Positions 25,007-29,312 of a stretch of DNA of 29,312 nt are shown piece by piece. The notes below the pieces were generated by a model. It was not told where the DNA came from. It did no database searches and saw nothing but the letters and a program-made list of their open reading frames with translations. The number at the start of each line of letters is the position of its first letter. Position 1 is the stretch's first letter. A program made the translations under genes and the position numbers. Source of the stretch: Acetobacteraceae bacterium (GTDB lineage: Bacteria; Pseudomonadota; Alphaproteobacteria; Acetobacterales; Acetobacteraceae); the NCBI GenBank assembly GCA_003164305.1, contig PLSZ01000171.1, forward strand, positions 1-29,312, in the 5' to 3' direction.

Positions 25007-27339
25007 TTTCCGGTGCGCGCCAGCAACGCGGACAGCACGCGATGGGGCGTGATCGGCAGCTCGGAGATTTCCACGCCCAACGGCGAGAGCGCGTCGTTGA
25101 CCGCGTTGGCGATCGCGGCGGGCGGGCCGATCGCGCCACCCTCGCCGATGCCCTTCTGTCCGAACATCGACAGCGGCGAAGGGGTCGTCATGTGTTCGAT
25201 CCGCGGCTCTGGCACTTCGGTCGCCGATGGCAACAAATAATCCGCCAGCGTGGAGCCCAAGGGCTGGCCCGCGTTGTCGTACGGCATTTCCTCATAAAGC
25301 GCCGTGCCGATGCCCTGCGCGGTGCCGCCGATGATCTGGCCATCGACGATCATCGGATTGACCAGGGTGCCACCATCCTCGCAGATCACGTAGTCCAGGA
25401 TACGAATGGTGCCGAGTTCGGTATCGACCGAAACGACGGCGGCGTGCGCGGCATAACTGAAGGTGCCGCTGTCGCGCTTCGTTTTGTAGCCGGAGGTCAC
25501 TTCCAGGCCGCCGGCGGCGACGTCGCCAGGTAGATCTTGCGGCCGTAAATACCAGGTGCGCGCGACCTCGGCGATCGGCACGCTGCCCGCCGGACCGGTC
25601 ACGCATCCGTTGCCGACCCGCACCGTGTCGATCGGCGTCTGCAACAAATGTGCACCGATGACGGCTATGCGCTCGGCCAGATCGCGGCACGCCGTGCCGA
25701 CCGCGCCACCCGCCGTCACCATGCAACGCGAGCCCCAGGTGCCCGTCGAATACGGCGTCAGCGCGGTATCGCCGTGCACGACGCGAATGTCGGCCAGAGG
25801 CAACCCCAGAACCTCGTGCGCCACCTGCGCCAGCGTGGTCTCCAACCCCTGTCCGTGGCTTTGAATGCCGACGCGTAATTCCAATCCGCCATCCGGAGTC
25901 ATCCGCGCCGTCGCCTGCTCGAAACCGGGTACCATCGGAATGCCCCAGCCGGCGTAGACCGAGGTTCCGTGCGCCGCCTGCTCGCAAAAGATCGCGCTGC
26001 CGACGCCGATTCGCAGTGGGCCGGTTGTCTCGGTTTGGCGACGCCGCACGCCAGGGATGTCGATCGCCTCGATGGCGCGACGCAGGCATTCCCGGTAATC
26101 GCCGCTGTCAAAATGCTTCGCGGTGATGTTGTCGTACGGCATCGCCTCGGCCGGCACGAGGTTGCGCGAGCGGACCTCGTGCGGTTCCAGTCCGGCCTCG
26201 CGGGCCACGGCGTCGAGGCAGACTTCCAGCGCGAAGCAAACGCCGGCCCGCGCCACGCCGCGATACGGCAGGATCGGCGGCTTGTTGGTGGCGGCGGAAA
26301 ATGTGCGGCACCGATACGATCGCATCACGTACGGACCGGGCAGGATCGATGCCACCTGGGCCGCCTCCAGGCAGGCGGAGAACGGATAAGCGGAATACGC
26401 ACCGGCATCGACCACCGCCTCCGCGTCGATGCCGATCAGCGTGCCGTCCGCCTCGGCGTGCACGGTTATATCGTAGTCGTGCTCACGGCAGTTCGCGTTG
26501 CCGGTGAGTTGCTCGCGGCGATCCTCGACCCAGCGTACGGGATGGCCGAGCTTACGGCACAGCCACGCCGCGCAGACTTCCTCCGCCAGCAGGATACCCT
26601 TGTAACCGAAGCCGCCGCCGACATCAGGCGCCACGACGCGGATACGCGACTCGGGCAGGCCGAGACAGCCAGCGAGGCCGGTACGCACGATGTGCGGCAT
26701 TTGCGTCGATGTGTACACCAGCAATTGCTCCAACCTTCGGTCCCACGTCGCGACCACGCCGCGGCCTTCCAACGGCGACATGCATTGCCGCGCGGTGCGC
26801 AACCGGCGGCGCACGACGATCGGCGCCGGCGTGTCGAACCGTTCCGGCTCGATCGCGACGAAGGTTTCGAGAAAGACATTGTCGTCCCAGTGCTCGTGCA
26901 CCCTGACGTCGCTTTTGAGTGACGCGCGCATGTCGACGACAGCCGGCAATTCGTCAAAATCGACTTCGATTTTGTCCACGAGGTCTTCGGCCTCGGCGCG
27001 GCTGGCGGCCACGCAGACGGCGATCGGTTCGCCGACATGGCGCACCTTGATATCGGCCAGCACCGGTTGCGCGGATGGTTTGAAGCCGGGCAATCCGGAC
27101 ACCGCGACGATCGGCCGGACCGAAGCGAGATCGGCGGCGGTGAACACCGAGACCTCGGCACCGACCGGCTTCCGGATGGCGCGAATGCGGGCATGTGCGA
27201 TTGGGCTGCGCAAGAAGGCCAGATCGCGCATGCCGGAAAGCCGGATATCGGCGAGAAACTCACCCTTGCCGCGCAGGTAGCGATCGTCTTCCACGCGCGT
27301 TACGGATTGGCCGATACCTTCGCCCACCGTTTGCCGCAT
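25003..27339 (-). CDS. Molybdopterin-binding large subunit of a xanthine-dehydrogenase-family hydroxylase (form II CoxL-like)
   Basis: The 778-residue protein has the family segments VGEPIAVCVA, the glycine-rich molybdopterin loop VGGGFGYKG (240-248) and the catalytic glutamate E733 in GQKGIGEGGAIG. The active-site loop reads PYRGVAR (358-364). True CO dehydrogenases have AYRCSFR there, with a cysteine holding the copper; here the cysteine is replaced by glycine, so this enzyme is form II-like and should not oxidise CO. Members of that group hydroxylate aldehydes, purines and N-heterocycles (for example nicotinate or isoquinoline). ATG 27339 follows GGAAGGGAA. It heads a three-gene operon with the FAD and iron-sulphur subunits. 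An N-heterocyclic substrate would fit the amidases and RidA nearby, but the sequence does not prove it. Confidence 0.94.
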   Translation of the reverse strand: MRQTVGEGIGQSVTRVEDDRYLRGKGEFLADIRLSGMRDLAFLRSPIAHARIRAIRKPVGAEVSVFTAADLASVRPIVAVSGLPGFKPSAQPVLADIKVRHVGEPIAVCVAASRAEAEDLVDKIEVDFDELPAVVDMRASLKSDVRVHEHWDDNVFLETFVAIEPERFDTPAPIVVRRRLRTARQCMSPLEGRGVVATWDRRLEQLLVYTSTQMPHIVRTGLAGCLGLPESRIRVVAPDVGGGFGYKGILLAEEVCAAWLCRKLGHPVRWVEDRREQLTGNANCREHDYDITVHAEADGTLIGIDAEAVVDAGAYSAYPFSACLEAAQVASILPGPYVMRSYRCRTFSAATNKPPILPYRGVARAGVCFALEVCLDAVAREAGLEPHEVRSRNLVPAEAMPYDNITAKHFDSGDYRECLRRAIEAIDIPGVRRRQTETTGPLRIGVGSAIFCEQAAHGTSVYAGWGIPMVPGFEQATARMTPDGGLELRVGIQSHGQGLETTLAQVAHEVLGLPLADIRVVHGDTALTPYSTGTWGSRCMVTAGGAVGTACRDLAERIAVIGAHLLQTPIDTVRVGNGCVTGPAGSVPIAEVARTWYLRPQDLPGDVAAGGLEVTSGYKTKRDSGTFSYAAHAAVVSVDTELGTIRILDYVICEDGGTLVNPMIVDGQIIGGTAQGIGTALYEEMPYDNAGQPLGSTLADYLLPSATEVPEPRIEHMTTPSPLSMFGQKGIGEGGAIGPPAAIANAVNDALSPLGVEISELPITPHRVLSALLARTGK

Positions 27340-27449
27340 GACGATTCCCTTCCGCCTGCCTACCGCGCGTCCCGGCGCCGCCGATCCTGCCTACGTCGAG
27401 CGTTGCATGTCGCGTGCCATTTTTCGCGGCGACTTCTGCTCGGCAACAT

Positions 27450-27479
27450 TTGGCGGAGCGCGACGGGGCAGTGTATTAT
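27450..27479 (+). promoter_or_regulatory. Predicted sigma-70-type promoter upstream of the SWIM-SNF2 gene
   Basis: TTGGCG (27450-27455) and TATTAT (27474-27479), spaced by 18 bases and with a TG one base before the -10, resemble a sigma-70 promoter reading rightward. It lies about 130 bases upstream of the helicase start, in the 268-base gap (27340-27607) between that gene and the divergent molybdenum hydroxylase. No other clear element is visible in the gap. Confidence 0.45.
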
Positions 27480-27607
27480 CGGACGCGGCGGGAATGACCG
27501 AGTCGGTGCGGAACTCGACAGTGGCGTCGATCACCACTCTCCGGGGGTCCGCACGATGCTCGTGCGCGACCTCACGCCATGCCGTCCATCTGATGGGGTG
27601 ATGTCTC

Positions 27608-29312
27608 GTGGAAAATATTGCGAATTCAGAACGTAATACAACAAAACATTACCGCCATGGCCTTAATTCCACAACCGGGCAGAACAAGGCACCTAAGCTC
27701 TCGCGCACCCATGCGCCGGCCGGCCTGGCGCCGGAGGAGTGGCAACGGGGCCTGCGCCGCCAGTTCGGCCGCGAGCAGGAATTTGGGCTTGAAAATCTCA
27801 GCGGTGAGCCGTTTTTCTCCGAGTTTCGGGTCAGCAATCCGGTTTCGAAATCCAGCTATCGCGTGGCGATCAGGGGCATCGGACCGGGTCGTAATTTCTG
27901 TTCATGCCCCGATTACGCCACCAGCGATCTGGGCACCTGCAAGCACATCGAATTCACGCTTGGCCGGCTGGAGAAAAAGCGCGGTGCGAAAACGGCGTTC
28001 AGGCGTGGCTATCGGCCCGCGTTTTCCGAGCTGTATTTGCGTTATGATGGCAAACGCACCGTGCATTTTCACGCCGGAACGGATTGCCCGCCAGCGGTGG
28101 GCGAGGCTGCCGCCGGTTTGTTCGACACCGGGCACGACGGGATGCTGCCGGACGAGCGCCTCGGCGACCTGGAGCATTTCATGTCCACGGTGTCGAACAG
28201 CGGTCATGAATTCCGTGCTTATGACGATGCGCTCGATTTCGTCGCGGGACGGCGGGACGCGGCCCAGAGGGCGGCGAAGCTCGAACAGTTGTTCCCACGC
28301 GGCGCCGCCGATCCCAAACTGTTGGGTCTTCTGAAGGTGCCGATGTATCCCTATCAGGCCGAAGGCTCGCTGTTCTCGGTGCGATCAGGCCGGGTACTCA
28401 TCGGCGATGACATGGGACTGGGCAAGACCATCCAGGCAATCGCCGCGACCGAAATACTGGCGCGGCATTTCGGCGTCTCGAAAGTATTGGTGATCTGCCC
28501 CACCTCGCTCAAATATCAGTGGCAAAGCGAGATCGCGCGTTTCTCCGGGCGAGAAGGCAAAGACGCGGCACGCGTTATCAACGGCGGCCGGGCGCAGCGG
28601 CGGAAGGACTTTGCCCAGGACGATTTCTGTAAAATCACGAATTATGAGAAGCTGAGCCCCGACCTGGATCTGATCGCCGCCTGGGGACCCGAACTGGTCA
28701 TCGTTGATGAAGCACAACGGGTGAAAAACTGGAACACGATCGCGGCACGCGCCTTAAAACGAATCGATAGCTCCTATGCGATCGTGCTGACCGGGACGCC
28801 GTTGGAGAACAAGCTGGAAGAACTGATTTCCATCGTCCAGTTCGTCGATCAGCATCGGTTGGGGCCGACCTGGAAGCTGCTGCACGAGCATCAGGTCAAG
28901 GACGAAGCCGGTCGCGTCACCGGTTACACGGGGTTGGAGAGGATCGGCCAGACGCTGGCGCCGGTCATGATCCGCCGGCGCAAATCCGAAGTGCTGAAGC
29001 AATTGCCCGTTCGGACAGACCAGAATCTGCTGGTACCGATGACCGAGATGCAAATGCTGTATCACCAGGAAAACGCCGACGTGGTGACAAAAATCGTCCA
29101 GCGCTGGCGCAAGACAAAGTTTCTGTCTGAGATCGATCAGCGGCGGCTGACCTGTGCCCTGCAGAACATGCGCATGTCGTGCAACAGCACCTGGCTGCTG
29201 GACCACGAGACCGACCACGGCGTCAAGGCTGACGAACTGGCGGCGCTGTTCGACGACCTGTTCGCCGACCCCGAGGCCAAGGCAGTTGTGTTTTCGCAAT
29301 GGACGCGGACCC
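27608..29312 (+). CDS. SNF2-family helicase with N-terminal SWIM zinc finger (runs off the right edge)
   Basis: The first 568 residues are present. Residues 98-113 hold a SWIM zinc finger, C98-x-C100 and C111-x-H113 (FCSCPDYATSDLGTCKH). From about 255 on is the SNF2 ATPase: Walker A DDMGLGKTIQ (267-276), CPTSLKYQWQ (motif Ia), DEAQ (367-370), LTGTPLENKLEEL (motif III), and the start of the C-terminal helicase lobe at KAVVFSQWTRT (motif IV) at the window end. The start must be GTG 27608: the codon three before it is a stop in this frame and there is no ATG until residue 190. Such proteins move along duplex DNA and remodel protein-DNA or RNA polymerase complexes. It is probably unrelated to the catabolic genes and marks the right flank of the island. 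Confidence 0.93.
   Translation, partial: MENIANSERNTTKHYRHGLNSTTGQNKAPKLSRTHAPAGLAPEEWQRGLRRQFGREQEFGLENLSGEPFFSEFRVSNPVSKSSYRVAIRGIGPGRNFCSCPDYATSDLGTCKHIEFTLGRLEKKRGAKTAFRRGYRPAFSELYLRYDGKRTVHFHAGTDCPPAVGEAAAGLFDTGHDGMLPDERLGDLEHFMSTVSNSGHEFRAYDDALDFVAGRRDAAQRAAKLEQLFPRGAADPKLLGLLKVPMYPYQAEGSLFSVRSGRVLIGDDMGLGKTIQAIAATEILARHFGVSKVLVICPTSLKYQWQSEIARFSGREGKDAARVINGGRAQRRKDFAQDDFCKITNYEKLSPDLDLIAAWGPELVIVDEAQRVKNWNTIAARALKRIDSSYAIVLTGTPLENKLEELISIVQFVDQHRLGPTWKLLHEHQVKDEAGRVTGYTGLERIGQTLAPVMIRRRKSEVLKQLPVRTDQNLLVPMTEMQMLYHQENADVVTKIVQRWRKTKFLSEIDQRRLTCALQNMRMSCNSTWLLDHETDHGVKADELAALFDDLFADPEAKAVVFSQWTRT

Noticed and set aside
25003..27339. Aerobic carbon monoxide dehydrogenase
   Set aside because: The copper-binding cysteine of the AYRCSFR loop is absent (PYRGVAR), and maturation genes such as coxD, coxE and coxF are not present.
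27618..28334. Plus-strand frame of 238 codons at the helicase N-terminus
   Set aside because: It is the +1-shifted shadow of the SWIM-SNF2 gene, whose frame from GTG 27608 contains the zinc finger and Walker A motif.

Overview
The window is GC-rich and tightly packed, with many 4-bp ATGA/GTGA gene overlaps. Codon use and gene content (CoxL/M/S-type molybdenum hydroxylases, multiple polar-amino-acid-type ABC importers, LLM flavin monooxygenases, Rieske oxygenases) suggest an alphaproteobacterium, possibly of the Rhodospirillales; this is inference, and no rRNA or other marker is present. I see no tRNA, rRNA, IS element, integrase or CRISPR array.

Layout. 1-680 (minus) is the start of katG. 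681-1209 is a non-coding leader region. 1210-2508 (plus) is an LLM monooxygenase. 2510-4782 (minus) is a three-gene ABC importer. 5098-6411 (plus) is an amidohydrolase. 6417-18142 (minus) is a run of twelve genes with almost no gaps: Rieske oxygenase, acetamidase/formamidase, binding protein, truncated haemoglobin, fused permease-ATPase, RidA, second binding protein, permease, ATPase, TauD/TfdA-type dioxygenase, second LLM monooxygenase, HpaB-type monooxygenase. 18307-20787 (minus) is a second Rieske oxygenase plus a third LLM monooxygenase. A large inverted repeat (20830-20884) separates this from a plus-strand operon, 20943-23155: AtzE/AtzF-like amidase, a 58-residue AtzG/GatC-like small subunit, and a DUF1989 protein. 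23142-27339 (minus) is a three-subunit molybdenum hydroxylase whose iron-sulphur subunit is fused to a CoxG-like domain. 27608-29312 (plus) is a SWIM-SNF2 helicase that runs off the end.

Reading. Between katG and the helicase lies a catabolic island of about 26 kb. It contains three importers of the same family, seven predicted oxygenases of four unrelated classes, one molybdenum hydroxylase, four amide/ester-type hydrolases or relatives, and RidA. All three binding proteins keep the arginine that holds a carboxylate, yet all three have lost the aspartate that normally holds the alpha-amino group, so the imported compounds are probably carboxylates that are not ordinary amino acids. LLM oxygenase plus RidA plus amidases recalls the logic of the Rut pyrimidine pathway, so a nitrogen-containing, perhaps heterocyclic or amide-bearing, organic acid is a reasonable guess at the substrate. 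No transcription factor, flavin reductase or Rieske reductase is encoded here, so regulation and electron supply must come from elsewhere.
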